DNA of 64,000 bases from Variovorax paradoxus EPS (GCF_000184745.1 NC_014931.1:3596001-3660000); one strand, 5' to 3'. Positions 9,629 to 18,502 are shown, counted from the first letter of the stretch. The notes: generated from the letters alone by a model not told the origin. Program-made: numbers and translations.

Positions 9629-9952
9629 TCAGTCTTCCTCGAGCGGCTCTTCGGTCCGCTCCCCGGCTGGGCGCGGCGTGCGCTTGCCGGGCTTGGCCAG
9701 GATCTCGACGTAGAACTGCTTGCCGGCATCTTTCACGATGCCGTCGATCAGCTTGTTGATGGCTGGCAAATGGGCGACTTCAGCGGTTTCCGCCGATGCC
9801 CCGAACTTGCAATCGAAGTCCCAGAAATCGCTGCCCTCGGGCAGATCGCGCCGCCGCTCGCGCTTGATGTACTTGCTGATCTCGTGCTTGATGGCTTCGA
9901 CGAGACGATCGGGGTGCTTGCCCTCGACTTGAAGCTGAAAGGTTTTTCTCAT
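9629..9952 (-). CDS. DUF6172-type conserved small protein
   Basis: The 107-residue protein starts MRKTFQLQVEGKHPDR and carries a basic central stretch (KYIKRERRR) followed by EGSDFWDFDCKFG, a wording I associate with the DUF6172 family of proteobacteria. Function is unknown. The start at 9952 was chosen because the next in-frame extension upstream has no family-like sequence. The C-terminus is acidic and Pro-rich. It lies tail to tail with the preceding dehydrogenase and is divergent from the next small gene. Confidence 0.75.
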   Translation of the reverse strand: MRKTFQLQVEGKHPDRLVEAIKHEISKYIKRERRRDLPEGSDFWDFDCKFGASAETAEVAHLPAINKLIDGIVKDAGKQFYVEILAKPGKRTPRPAGERTEEPLEED

Positions 9953-10027
9953 GGGTGATCGTAACGCCCCCGAGGGGGCTGCCGCGCTGTGTACAGTCGG
10001 CGGTTCAATGGAAAGCAGGTGATAGAC

Positions 10028-10255
10028 ATGGCGCGCGCAAACGACTGGGCAAGCAAGGTGATGGCATTGGTGAACGGCGGCAACGCCCCCGCGGCCATCG
10101 CGCAGATCAAGGTCGCGCCCTCGGTCAAGGACCTGAAGGCGCTGCAGACCATCATGACGCTCTCGAAAATGAAAGGCCGCTATCCGAACGTGGATGCGGC
10201 CATTTCGGACAACCTGGACCTGCTGGCGGCGCCCCGCCTGCATCGCTCGCCCTGA
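10028..10255 (+). CDS. small conserved hypothetical protein
   Basis: The product has 75 residues and begins MARANDWASKVMALV, with a ribosome-binding AGCAGG 7-8 nt upstream of the ATG. It is predicted helical, with the phrase APSVKDLKALQTIMT in the middle and no transmembrane segment or signal peptide. I do not recognise a domain. The stop lies just upstream of the iron-type regulatory region of the sigma factor gene. Codon use is like the neighbours, which supports a real gene. Confidence 0.6.
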   Translation: MARANDWASKVMALVNGGNAPAAIAQIKVAPSVKDLKALQTIMTLSKMKGRYPNVDAAISDNLDLLAAPRLHRSP

Positions 10256-10288
10256 GGCATCGTCCCGCAACCTGATCCGGAATCCGTC

Positions 10289-10342
10289 AAATGAGAACCG
10301 TTCTCGACAATAATCGAGAAACGATTACGTACGTTCTCATTT
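10289..10342 (+). promoter_or_regulatory. nested inverted repeats upstream of the sigma/FecR fusion, candidate Fur-controlled promoter
   Basis: Two perfect inverted repeats are nested here: AAATGAGAAC (10289-10298) with GTTCTCATTT (10333-10342), and inside it TTCTCGA (10301-10307) with TCGAGAA (10314-10320). The region is AT-rich against its surroundings and contains GAGAA/TTCTC words plus AATAATCGAGAAACGATTA, which resemble the alternating pattern of Fur-type operators in betaproteobacteria. The position 5 nt before the sigma factor start fits iron control of a surface-signalling locus. Binding by Fur is inferred, not shown. Confidence 0.5.
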
Positions 10343-10346
10343 GCCC

Positions 10347-11663
10347 ATGTCCGCCCAACTCTCCCCCACCCCGCTGCTGCGGGCCTTTCAGGACAGCTAC
10401 CAGGACCTGGTGCGGTTCATCGCTCGGCGCACCGGCAGCACGCACGACGCACGCGAGCTGGCGCACGACACCTGGCTGCGCCTGGCCGAGCGGACCGAAA
10501 GCGAGCCGGGCGAAAGGCCCCCGCCGGAGCCCGCCGCGCGTGCCTATGTCTACACCGTGGCCGAAAACATCGCCATCGATCACCTGCGCCGCCGGCAACG
10601 CGGCATGGAGCGCTTCGCTTCGGCATCGCAAGACGCCGACGCCGAGGCGGGCGCTGCGCACGACCACAGCACGCACGACATAGCCGAGCGCCTGTCGCAT
10701 CGGCAAGCCCTCGATGCGGTCGATGCGGCGCTGCGGCAGTTGCCGCAACGAAGCCGCGACATCTTTCTGGCGGATCGCCTCGAAGGCACTGGCCACGCAG
10801 AGCTGGCCGAGCGATACGGCGTATCCATCAAGACCGTCGAGCGCGAAGTGATGCGTGCGCTCGACAGCGTGGAAGCGGCTGTGCATCGGTGGCGCGGCGA
10901 CACGGCACCAGTGCGCACCGGACGCCGCCGGGCGCTGTCGGCACTGCTCGGCGTCGCCGGCATGGGCGTCGGCAGCACTACGCTGTGGCAGGCATGGCGC
11001 CAATGGATACCGAGCTACCAGAGCACACTGGCCACGGCCGTCGGCCGCGTCCGGACGCAGACCCTGCCGGACGGCACCCGCCTCAGCCTCGATGCGGCCA
11101 GCCGCGCCGAAGTGGCTTACTACGCCACGCGCCGCGCCGTGCAACTGCTTGCGGGCAGCGTCTTCTTCGACGTGGCGCGCGATGAAACGCGCCCCTTCGT
11201 CGTCGCCGCTCTGGGCCATGAGATCACCGTGCTCGGCACCCGTTTCGAGGCTGCGCTGCAAGACGGCGACCTGCGCGTGGCGGTTGAATCGGGCCAGGTG
11301 CGGGTTCGCAGCAGCAGCGGCGAAGAACGCGTCCTCGGCGCCGGCGACAGCGTGCGCATCGATGCATCGCAGCGGTTCACCACTGCACACCTCGGCGAGG
11401 CCGTTGCGGTGGCGCCGTGGCGCGAAGGCTGGCTCGACTTTCACCACGTGCCGCTGGGCGAAGTCGTGTCCCGCCTCGCCCGCTACAGCCCACGGCCCCT
11501 GCGCGTCGAGCCCGATGCCGCTTCGCTGCCTGTATTCGGCCGCGTGCACATCGCACAGGCCGGGACCTGGCTTCGCCTGCTGCCCGGCAGCCTGCCCGTG
11601 CAGGTGTGGGAAGACCCGAGCATCCCGCACGCCATCGTCATCGCGCGCCGCTCACCATCCTGA
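10347..11663 (+). CDS. hybrid ECF sigma factor / FecR-like anti-sigma regulator (single polypeptide)
   Basis: The 438-residue protein joins two normally separate proteins. Residues about 15-85 are sigma region 2 and 120-175 sigma region 4 (helix-turn-helix AELAERYGVSIKTVERE), as in FecI. Residues 195-216 are hydrophobic after RTGRRR, a membrane segment with a twin-arginine-like start. Residues 230-325 match the FecR core (LPDGTRLSLDAAS, GSVFFDVARDETRPFVV, VLGTRFE), and 360-425 form a secretin/TonB-like short domain that would contact a receptor. The reading frame is continuous with no stop between parts. In known hybrid regulators of this type, signal-triggered proteolysis frees the sigma part. 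The downstream receptor with a signalling domain, 110 nt away, is the obvious partner. Confidence 0.9.
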   Translation: MSAQLSPTPLLRAFQDSYQDLVRFIARRTGSTHDARELAHDTWLRLAERTESEPGERPPPEPAARAYVYTVAENIAIDHLRRRQRGMERFASASQDADAEAGAAHDHSTHDIAERLSHRQALDAVDAALRQLPQRSRDIFLADRLEGTGHAELAERYGVSIKTVEREVMRALDSVEAAVHRWRGDTAPVRTGRRRALSALLGVAGMGVGSTTLWQAWRQWIPSYQSTLATAVGRVRTQTLPDGTRLSLDAASRAEVAYYATRRAVQLLAGSVFFDVARDETRPFVVAALGHEITVLGTRFEAALQDGDLRVAVESGQVRVRSSSGEERVLGAGDSVRIDASQRFTTAHLGEAVAVAPWREGWLDFHHVPLGEVVSRLARYSPRPLRVEPDAASLPVFGRVHIAQAGTWLRLLPGSLPVQVWEDPSIPHAIVIARRSPS

Positions 11664-11773
11664 CATCGCAGATTTTTGCGAATTGCATGAGGGATTCGCA
11701 CCGCTCGGTCGTATCAGCCTGAAGAGCCCGAGAAAATCCATCCAGCGGATGGCCCGGGACCCATGGCCCAGAA

Positions 11774-14194
11774 ATGAACCGACGTCATCGCATGCCTTCT
11801 CGCACCTCCCTTCCACGCGGCGCCTCGCGCCACCTGATCGCCGTCGCCGTCCTGGGCTGCATCGCCCAGGCCGGCCAGAGCGCGATGGCACAAGACACGG
11901 CAGCGACGCGGCCCCCGCAAGCCACGTCGACTGCGGCGGGCGCAGGTGCGGTCATCGGCTTCTCCATCCCCGCCCAGCCGCTGGACCAGGCGCTGAACCA
12001 ACTGGCCCGCCAGGCCAACCTGCAGTTGCTGGCGCCGTCGGCCTTGCTGAACGGCCTTCGCAGCCGGGCGATACGGGCCGACCTGAGCGTCGGCGCGGCC
12101 ACCTCGCAACTGCTGCAAGGCACGGGATTGACCGCTCGGATGACCGGCAACATGCTGGTCATCGAACGGGCCACGCAGACCTCCGACACCACGCTGCCGG
12201 CCGTTACGGTCAACGCCTCGGCAGAGCGCGAAACCGCCATCGGTCCGGTGCCCGGCTATGTGGCGCGGCGCAGCCAGACCGCCACCAAGACCGACACGCC
12301 GCTGCTCGAAGTGCCGCAGTCGATCTCGGTCATCGGGCGGGAAGAAATGGACGCACGCGGCGTGCAGGACATCATGGAAGCTGTGCGCTACACGCCCGGT
12401 GTCACGGTCAACAACTGGGGCTTCGACCCCCGGGGCATCGAATGGATCCTGATGCGCGGCTTCGACACGACAACCGGCATTGCCGGCTACCGCGACGGCC
12501 TCGTCCTGCCCGCCTATTCCGTGACCGAGCCCTACGGCGTCGAGCGCGTCGAAGTGCTGCGCGGACCGTCCTCGGTGACCTTCGGCCAGGGTGATGCCGG
12601 CGGCATCATCAACCGTGTGAGCAAGATGCCGAGCAACACGCCAGTGAACGAAGTCGAGGTGAGGTACGGCAACTTCCAGCGCAAGCAACTGGCCTTGGAC
12701 CTGGGCGGAGTCGCCGGCGACACCCTCAGCTATCGCCTGCTCGGCGTCGGTCTGGACACCAACTCGCAGATGCACTACGGAGATGGCACGCCGTTCTCGA
12801 ACAAGCGCACCTACCTGGCCCCTTCGTTGCGCTGGCAGCCCTCGGCCGACACCTCGTTCACGCTGCTCGGCGAGTTTCTGGACAACAAGGCCAGCGACGA
12901 CGTCTTCTATGTCATGGACAACGCGGGCCGCAACACCGGCATCGTTCGCGGCGACCCAAAGTTCAGCCGCATCCGGAACCGCCAGGAATCGCTGGGCTAC
13001 CTGTTCGAACACCATGTGAACGACAACTGGACGGTGCGCCACAACCTGCGTTACTCCAACGCCCGCATCGACAAGCACATCCTGCGCGACGCCCTGCTGC
13101 CGGACGACTACACGCTCACGCGCAGCGCGCGCTCCTTTCCGGAGTGGTACGGCCAGTGGAGTTCGGACGCACAGTTGCAGGGCCGTGTTCGCACCGGAAT
13201 CGTCGAGCACACGCTGCTGTTCGGCTTCGACGCGACCCGCATCCGCTACACGTCCAAGGAGTTCTCGGGACCGGCACCCAGCCTGGATCTGCGCTACCCC
13301 GTCAACCTCCTGCCAATACCAGAGCCCCTCGTCCCCGCGAGCAACTACACCCAGATCACCCAGCAGTTGGGCATCTACGCCCAGGACCAGATCAAGATCG
13401 ACGATCGCTGGGTGCTCACGCTCAGCGGACGCCAGGATCGCGTGAAGTCCGAGACCACCGACCGCATCAACAGCACCCGCAAAGGCCAGGCCGACAACAA
13501 GTTCAGCGGCCGTGCGGGCCTGAGCTATCTGGTCGGCAACGGTTGGGCGCCGTATGTCAGCTATGCCACGTCCTTCATGCCGACCAGCGGCGTCGACCTC
13601 AACGGCAACCCGTTGCAGCCGACCCGTGGCAAGCAGGTGGAAGCCGGCATCAAGTATCAGCCCGAGGGGTCGCGCACGTCGTTCACCGCTGCCGTCTTCG
13701 ACCTGCGCAAGTCGAACGTGGTCACCTATGACCAGAACACCTTCGAGTCCCGTCAGATCGGCCGCATCCGCTCGCGTGGTCTCGAACTGGAAGCCAAGGC
13801 CGAACTGGCGCGCAACCTGAACTTAACTGCCTCCTATACCGTGCTCAACATGAAGGTGTTGGAGAGCGCCAACACGAGCGAGGTCGGAAAGATGCCGATC
13901 CAGGTGCCCAAGCAATCCGCTTCCCTGTGGCTCGACTACACCCTGGGGAACGGCATCGGATTCGGCGGCGGTGTGCGCTACATCGGCAGACGCTGGAACG
14001 ACGTGACCAACACCTCGGACGAAGGCGGCGTTGCGCTGTTGGACGCCACGGTGCACTACAAGACCGGCCCCTGGCGCTTCGCACTGAGCGCAACCAACCT
14101 GGCCAACCGCAAGTACACCGCCTCACGCGCCTACAACAACTACTACAGCGGCAACGAGCGCACGCTGGTCGCCAGCGCGAAGTACCAGTTCTAG
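11774..14194 (+). CDS. TonB-dependent ferric-siderophore receptor with N-terminal signalling domain
   Basis: This 806-residue outer-membrane receptor has a signal peptide ending near residue 39 (SAMAQ), a secretin/TonB short N-terminal signalling domain (about 62-131, FSIPAQPLDQALNQLARQ), a plug domain (about 170-280, EVPQSISVIGREEM and VERVEVLRGPSSV) and a 22-strand barrel ending in the aromatic residue (SAKYQF). The pattern is that of FpvA/FoxA-type siderophore transducers. The signalling domain should talk to the FecR-like periplasmic part of the upstream sigma/FecR fusion. The siderophore cannot be told from the sequence; no siderophore synthesis genes are adjacent. Confidence 0.95.
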   Translation: MNRRHRMPSRTSLPRGASRHLIAVAVLGCIAQAGQSAMAQDTAATRPPQATSTAAGAGAVIGFSIPAQPLDQALNQLARQANLQLLAPSALLNGLRSRAIRADLSVGAATSQLLQGTGLTARMTGNMLVIERATQTSDTTLPAVTVNASAERETAIGPVPGYVARRSQTATKTDTPLLEVPQSISVIGREEMDARGVQDIMEAVRYTPGVTVNNWGFDPRGIEWILMRGFDTTTGIAGYRDGLVLPAYSVTEPYGVERVEVLRGPSSVTFGQGDAGGIINRVSKMPSNTPVNEVEVRYGNFQRKQLALDLGGVAGDTLSYRLLGVGLDTNSQMHYGDGTPFSNKRTYLAPSLRWQPSADTSFTLLGEFLDNKASDDVFYVMDNAGRNTGIVRGDPKFSRIRNRQESLGYLFEHHVNDNWTVRHNLRYSNARIDKHILRDALLPDDYTLTRSARSFPEWYGQWSSDAQLQGRVRTGIVEHTLLFGFDATRIRYTSKEFSGPAPSLDLRYPVNLLPIPEPLVPASNYTQITQQLGIYAQDQIKIDDRWVLTLSGRQDRVKSETTDRINSTRKGQADNKFSGRAGLSYLVGNGWAPYVSYATSFMPTSGVDLNGNPLQPTRGKQVEAGIKYQPEGSRTSFTAAVFDLRKSNVVTYDQNTFESRQIGRIRSRGLELEAKAELARNLNLTASYTVLNMKVLESANTSEVGKMPIQVPKQSASLWLDYTLGNGIGFGGGVRYIGRRWNDVTNTSDEGGVALLDATVHYKTGPWRFALSATNLANRKYTASRAYNNYYSGNERTLVASAKYQF

Positions 14195-14246
14195 GCAGTG
14201 TCCGGCCAGCAGTGCGCAACCCGCGCACCACTGGCCCCGCAATGCT

Positions 14247-15434
14247 TCAGAGCGCCTGCCCGAGGCGCTTCACACCCTCTTCGATCTTGGCCACGTCGGC
14301 GGTCGCAAAGCTCAGGCGCAGCGTCGCCACATCGGGCTTCTCGGCAAAGAACGGTGCGCCGGGCACGAAGGCCACGAGCTTCTCGATCGCACGCTTGGCC
14401 AGCTCGTTCGCATCGGCCAGCTTGCCGTTGGCGCCCGTGAGACGCGCCCAGAAGAACAATCCGCCGTTGGGCTGCGTGAAGCTCACAGCATCGCCCAGTT
14501 CGCGCTGGAGCGCCGCGCCCATGGCCTGCGCGCGCTGGCCGTAGACCTCGCGCACATGCGCGAGCGTCGCGGGCATGCGGCCGCTCTTGAGGTATTGCGC
14601 GGCCGTGGCCTGCGAGAAGGTGCTCGTGTGTGCGTCGCTGAACTGCTTGCACATCGTCGCCTTGGCGAGCAATTCGGGCGGCGCGATCATCCAGCCGATG
14701 CGCAGGCCCGGGCTCAGCACCTTGCTCAGGCTGCCGCAGTGCGCGAGCAGCTCGCGGCTGCCGGGCACGTCCTTGCTCAAGGCGAGGATCGAAGGCGGCG
14801 GCGCTTCGCCGAAGTAGAGGTCGCCATACGGGTCGTCCTCGACGATCAGCGTCTGGTACTTCACGGCAAGTTCGAGCACCTTCTTGCGGCGCTCCAGCGT
14901 CAGCATCGCGCCGCTGGGATTGCCGAAGGTGGGGATCAGGTAGACGAACTTGGGCTTGTGCTCGGCGATGAGCTTTTCCAGCTCGTCGGTCTTCACGCCG
15001 TTGGCGTCGATGGGTGCGCTGATGAGCTGCGCGCCGTAGAGGCGGAAGCACTGGATGGTCGCCAGGAAGGTCGGGCCCTCGACGATCACCTTGTCGCCGG
15101 GCGAGATCATGGTCTTGCCCAGCAGGTCCAGCGCCTGCTGGCTGCCGGTGGTGACGATCAGGCCGCTGGGGTCCACATCGACGCCCTTGGTCTTCATGAA
15201 CGATGCGAGCTGGCTGCGCAGCGGCTCGTAGCCTTCGGTGGCGCCGTATTGCAATGCGCCGCCTGGCTCCTCGGTCAGCGCCTTCTGGCTCGCTTCCTTC
15301 AAGCCCTCGACGTCGAACATCGCGCTGTCGGGAAACCCGCCTGCAAAACTGATGATGCCGGGCTTGCCGAGCAGCTTGAAGAGTTCGCGGATGGCGGAGG
15401 TTTCGACGTTGTCGAGGCGGGAGGCGAATTGCAT
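14247..15434 (-). CDS. PLP-dependent class I/II aminotransferase (MocR/2-aminoadipate-type)
   Basis: The 395-residue fold-type I aminotransferase has IVTTGSQQALDLLGK (cofactor phosphate region), IPTFGNPSG with the conserved Asn, DDPYGDL with the conserved Asp/Tyr, and the PLP Lys at about residue 238 in GSLSKVLSPGLRIGW. This is the pattern of the LysN/2-aminoadipate and aromatic aminotransferase group with broad amino-acid range. The start at 15434 (MQFASRLDNVETS) fits the family; an extension to 15503 adds unrelated residues. It is divergent from nth. The exact amino acid substrate is not determined. Confidence 0.9.
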   Translation of the reverse strand: MQFASRLDNVETSAIRELFKLLGKPGIISFAGGFPDSAMFDVEGLKEASQKALTEEPGGALQYGATEGYEPLRSQLASFMKTKGVDVDPSGLIVTTGSQQALDLLGKTMISPGDKVIVEGPTFLATIQCFRLYGAQLISAPIDANGVKTDELEKLIAEHKPKFVYLIPTFGNPSGAMLTLERRKKVLELAVKYQTLIVEDDPYGDLYFGEAPPPSILALSKDVPGSRELLAHCGSLSKVLSPGLRIGWMIAPPELLAKATMCKQFSDAHTSTFSQATAAQYLKSGRMPATLAHVREVYGQRAQAMGAALQRELGDAVSFTQPNGGLFFWARLTGANGKLADANELAKRAIEKLVAFVPGAPFFAEKPDVATLRLSFATADVAKIEEGVKRLGQAL

Positions 15435-15577
15435 GATGGTCGGTCTCACTTTCTGCGCGCCATTGTCGCGAAAGGCGGGTGCATGAATGCTGCGTAAGGC
15501 CATCGCCTTTCAACGATATATTGCGCCTGTCGCCGCGCTGCGCCCCCGGGCAGACGCGTGCGGCGCCCCCGAGCCCC

Positions 15578-16225
15578 ATGAAAAAAGACAACATCTCCCT
15601 CTTCTTCGCCACCCTGCAGGCGGCCAACCCCACGCCCGAGACCGAACTCGAATACGACACCCCCTTCGAGCTGCTGGCCGCCGTGCTGCTCTCGGCGCAA
15701 GCCACCGACGTGGGCGTGAACAAGGCCACGCGCAAGCTCTATCCGGTGGCGAACACGCCGCAAGCGATCCTCGACCTGGGCGTCGAAGGGCTGGAGAGCT
15801 ACATCAAGACCATCGGCCTGTACCGCAGCAAGGCGAAGCACCTGATCGAGGCGTGCCGCATGCTGGTCGAGCTGCACGGCGGCGAGGTGCCCCGCACGCG
15901 CGCCGAGCTCGAAGCGCTGCCGGGCGTCGGCCGCAAGACCGCCAACGTGGTGCTCAACGTGGCCTTCGGCGAGCCGACCATGGCGGTCGATACGCACATC
16001 TTCCGCGTGAGCAACCGCACCGGGCTCGCGCGGGGCAAGACCCCACTGGAGGTGGAACTCAAGCTCGAGAAGCGCGTCCCACCGGAATACCGGCTGCACG
16101 CGCACCACTGGCTCATCCTGCACGGCCGCTACATCTGCGTGGCGCGCAAGCCGCGCTGCTGGGAATGCGCGGTGGCCCCGTACTGTGACTACAAGCCCAA
16201 GACACCGGCTCCGAAAACGAACTGA
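15578..16225 (+). CDS. nth: endonuclease III (DNA glycosylase/AP lyase)
   Basis: Nth removes oxidised pyrimidines and nicks the abasic site in base-excision repair. The 215-residue protein contains the helix-hairpin-helix LPGVGRKTANVVLN with the catalytic Lys, the catalytic Asp in VDTHIFRVSNR, and the C-x6-C-x2-C-x5-C ligands of a 4Fe-4S cluster near the C-terminus (YICVARKPRCWECAVAPYC). The ATG at 15578 places the start at the normal distance; an upstream in-frame codon at 15479 adds 33 unrelated residues. It is followed within 10 nt by the lysozyme inhibitor gene. Confidence 0.97.
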   Translation: MKKDNISLFFATLQAANPTPETELEYDTPFELLAAVLLSAQATDVGVNKATRKLYPVANTPQAILDLGVEGLESYIKTIGLYRSKAKHLIEACRMLVELHGGEVPRTRAELEALPGVGRKTANVVLNVAFGEPTMAVDTHIFRVSNRTGLARGKTPLEVELKLEKRVPPEYRLHAHHWLILHGRYICVARKPRCWECAVAPYCDYKPKTPAPKTN

Positions 16226-16235
16226 CAACGCACGC

Positions 16236-17084
16236 ATGACGATCCTGAAGACCCACGGCGCCGTGCTCGCCACCGCCCTGCTCTCGGCAGCCGCCTTCGC
16301 GCCGGGCGCCGCGTGGTCGCAGCAGGGCAGCAAGGGCCTGTCGCCCGACGCCATGACGGCCTACGGCGGCCGCTGGTCGACCTCGTGTGCCGATGCGTCC
16401 GCGCCGACGCTGCAGGTGCGCGAGGACCAGTTGATCGTCGAAAGCGGCAAGCGCCGGGTGGTCGGCCAGTCGCCCGAAACGGCCCACAGCTTCTTCGGCA
16501 ATAGCCAGCCGCCGGCTCGCTTCGACGTCGCCCTGATGAGCGATGTCGACAAGGCCGGCGCCCTGACCTTCCTGGTCTTCCGCGAAGCGCGGGGGCAGTC
16601 CATCACGTTGGATGCCGCGAAGCCGGTGGCTGGGCAACTGGGCCCCGAGCTGATGAAGCTGCGCTACTGGCGATGCGACGGCACCGCGCGCGCCGCGCTG
16701 CCGGCCGTGGAATCCACCGCGACGAAGCAGCCCGCTCCGCCAACAGGCAGCCCGGCCGCGCTCGCGCAAGGCCCCGCGATGCAGAAAGCCTGGCGCGCCG
16801 CACTTGGCGCCAAGGAAAACGACCGCTGGCTGGTGCGCCGCGAAGGCCCGGCGCCCGAGCCGCAATGGGTCACCGTGGCCGGCACGCGCTATGTGCTGCA
16901 TGCCTTCTGCAAGCCGCACGACTGCCATGAAAACAACGCGATCGCGCTCTACGACCAGGGCTCGGGCCGCATCTACGGGCTGGTGCAGCGCAGCGGCAAG
17001 AACGTCTTCGTGGGCGCACCGCCGCAGGCGCTGGCACCGCAGCTGGACAAGCTCTGGCGCGAGCAGTGGCGGCAGAAGAACTGA
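16236..17084 (+). CDS. Ivy-family C-type lysozyme inhibitor with an extra N-terminal domain
   Basis: The 282-residue exported protein has a signal peptide (residues 1-29, ending AWSQQ). Its C-terminal 120 residues carry the hallmark loop C-K-P-H-D-C (residues 225-230), which in Ivy inserts a His into the lysozyme active site, followed by the strand-rich tail (AIALYDQGSGRIYGLVQR) and GAPPQALAPQLDKLW. Ivy proteins protect the envelope from vertebrate lysozyme or control own lytic transglycosylases. Residues 35-165 form a separate segment with two Cys (SCAD and WRCDG) that typical Ivy proteins lack; its role is unknown. It starts 10 nt after nth and may be co-transcribed. Confidence 0.88.
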   Translation: MTILKTHGAVLATALLSAAAFAPGAAWSQQGSKGLSPDAMTAYGGRWSTSCADASAPTLQVREDQLIVESGKRRVVGQSPETAHSFFGNSQPPARFDVALMSDVDKAGALTFLVFREARGQSITLDAAKPVAGQLGPELMKLRYWRCDGTARAALPAVESTATKQPAPPTGSPAALAQGPAMQKAWRAALGAKENDRWLVRREGPAPEPQWVTVAGTRYVLHAFCKPHDCHENNAIALYDQGSGRIYGLVQRSGKNVFVGAPPQALAPQLDKLWREQWRQKN

Positions 17085-17147
17085 GCTGACGGACGCTTTC
17101 CCGGGCTGCTCACCGAACTCGAACCGCAGTTCGCCCGAGGGTCGCAG

Positions 17148-17711
17148 TCACCCGACCGGCGGATGCTCGAAGGTCAACCAGCCGCCGAATGCCAGTTCGC
17201 CGGCCGGCCAGTCGGCAGCGGCTTCCGGGCAGCGGACGCCGCGCTGCAACAGCGTCACCGCCCGCAGCACGCCGGCGTGGGTGACCCAGAGCGCATCGCC
17301 CTCGCCCGCCAGCCATTCATCGTGTGCCTCGGCCGTGCGCCGCATGAATGCGCGCACGCTCTCGCCGTTCGCGCCGGCGATGCCGTCGGCGAAATTGCCG
17401 GTCCAGGCCTCGAACTCCTCGCGCGCGATGGCGGACCATGGCTGCCCTTCCCACGCGCCGAAGCTCATCTCCGCCAAACGGGCATCGTGCTGCACAACCA
17501 GATCCGGACGCAGCGCTGCGATGGCACCGGCCAATGCGGCGCAACGCCGCAGCGGCGAACTGCGCAGCGCGATGCCGGCGGGCAGCAAAGGCGCGATGCG
17601 TTGTGCGGCGGCCAGCGTGGCTTCGGCTTCCGCTTCAAGGTCGGTCGCGCCGTAGCAGAGGCCGGGCTCCGCGATCACGGGCGCGTGGCGCAGCAGCCAG
17701 AGCTTTCTCAT
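17148..17711 (-). CDS. cobC: histidine phosphatase, probable alpha-ribazole phosphatase
   Basis: The 187-residue protein has the phosphoglycerate-mutase-like catalytic start LLRHAPV (R8-H9, with Ala-Pro in place of the common Gly), FGAWEGQPW with the acid residue, and VTHAGVLRAVTLL with the second His. In the cobalamin pathway this enzyme removes the 5'-phosphate from alpha-ribazole phosphate or the cobalamin phosphate. The name rests on its place as the last gene of cobQ-cobT-cobS-cobC; the start overlaps the cobS stop by 4 nt. Other small-molecule phosphatase roles are possible from the sequence alone. Confidence 0.88.
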   Translation of the reverse strand: MRKLWLLRHAPVIAEPGLCYGATDLEAEAEATLAAAQRIAPLLPAGIALRSSPLRRCAALAGAIAALRPDLVVQHDARLAEMSFGAWEGQPWSAIAREEFEAWTGNFADGIAGANGESVRAFMRRTAEAHDEWLAGEGDALWVTHAGVLRAVTLLQRGVRCPEAAADWPAGELAFGGWLTFEHPPVG

Positions 17712-18502
17712 GCCTGCCAGGCGAGCGCCAGATAGATCGCCAACTCGCAGACCTGCTGGGTCGCCCCCAGCCCGTCGCCGGTGAAGCCCTGCAGGCGACG
17801 CATGAAAAGACGCGCCATCCAGCCCGCGGCCACGACAACGGCCAGCAGCGCCGCGACGACATGCACCACGTCATGCGCGCACAGCAGCAGCGCCACGGCG
17901 GGAATCGACCACAGCACCGCGACGACCAGCGCACTACCACTGATCGCATCTGCCAGCGGCTTCGCCTTGCTCGCCCCGCTGTCGCCCACATAGGGCAGCC
18001 AGCGGATGAGGAACAGCGGCGCGAGGCGCGACAGCACATGCGCCCCGACGATGGCCACGGCCACCGTCTCCAGCCCGCGCCCGGCCAGCGTGGCGAGCAG
18101 CGCGAACTTGAGGCCCAGCGCGAGCACCAGCGCCACCGTACCGAAGGCGCCGATGCGCGAGTCTTTCATGATCTCCAGCGCGCGGTCGCGGTTGGCCGAG
18201 CCGCCGAGCCCATCTGCGACATCGGCCAGGCCGTCTTCATGGAAAGCGCCGGTCAGCATCACAGTGGCGACGGTGCTCAAGACCGCCGCGGCGAACGCGC
18301 CTGCGACGCTCTGCAATCCAACGCCCACGGCCACGAAGACCAGCGCCGCCACTCCACCCACAAGCCACCCGATGCCCGGCAGATGCGCCGCACTCGCCCG
18401 CAACATCTGCGGACTGAACCCGACCCATGCCGCGAGCGAGCCCGTCACCGGCACGCGCGTGAAGAACTGCAGCGCCAGCAGGAAGTGGCGAATGCCGCTC
18501 AT
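17708..18502 (-). CDS. cobS: adenosylcobinamide-GDP ribazoletransferase (cobalamin synthase)
   Basis: CobS (CobV in the aerobic nomenclature) joins alpha-ribazole to adenosylcobinamide-GDP at the inner membrane. The 264-residue polytopic protein has the signature AFHEDGLADVADGLGG followed by RALEIMKDSRIGAFG, which supply the metal-binding acids, and six or more hydrophobic segments. The ATG at 18502 lies just downstream of the cobT stop (18508-18510); a TTG at 18511 would add three residues. Not to be confused with the cobaltochelatase subunit also named CobS, which is absent here. Confidence 0.96.
   Translation of the reverse strand: MSGIRHFLLALQFFTRVPVTGSLAAWVGFSPQMLRASAAHLPGIGWLVGGVAALVFVAVGVGLQSVAGAFAAAVLSTVATVMLTGAFHEDGLADVADGLGGSANRDRALEIMKDSRIGAFGTVALVLALGLKFALLATLAGRGLETVAVAIVGAHVLSRLAPLFLIRWLPYVGDSGASKAKPLADAISGSALVVAVLWSIPAVALLLCAHDVVHVVAALLAVVVAAGWMARLFMRRLQGFTGDGLGATQQVCELAIYLALAWQA

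Noticed and set aside
10855..12594. A 579-codon plus-strand frame bridging the sigma/FecR gene and the receptor
   Set aside because: It crosses two real genes in another frame and reads as Arg/Pro/Ser-rich nonsense.
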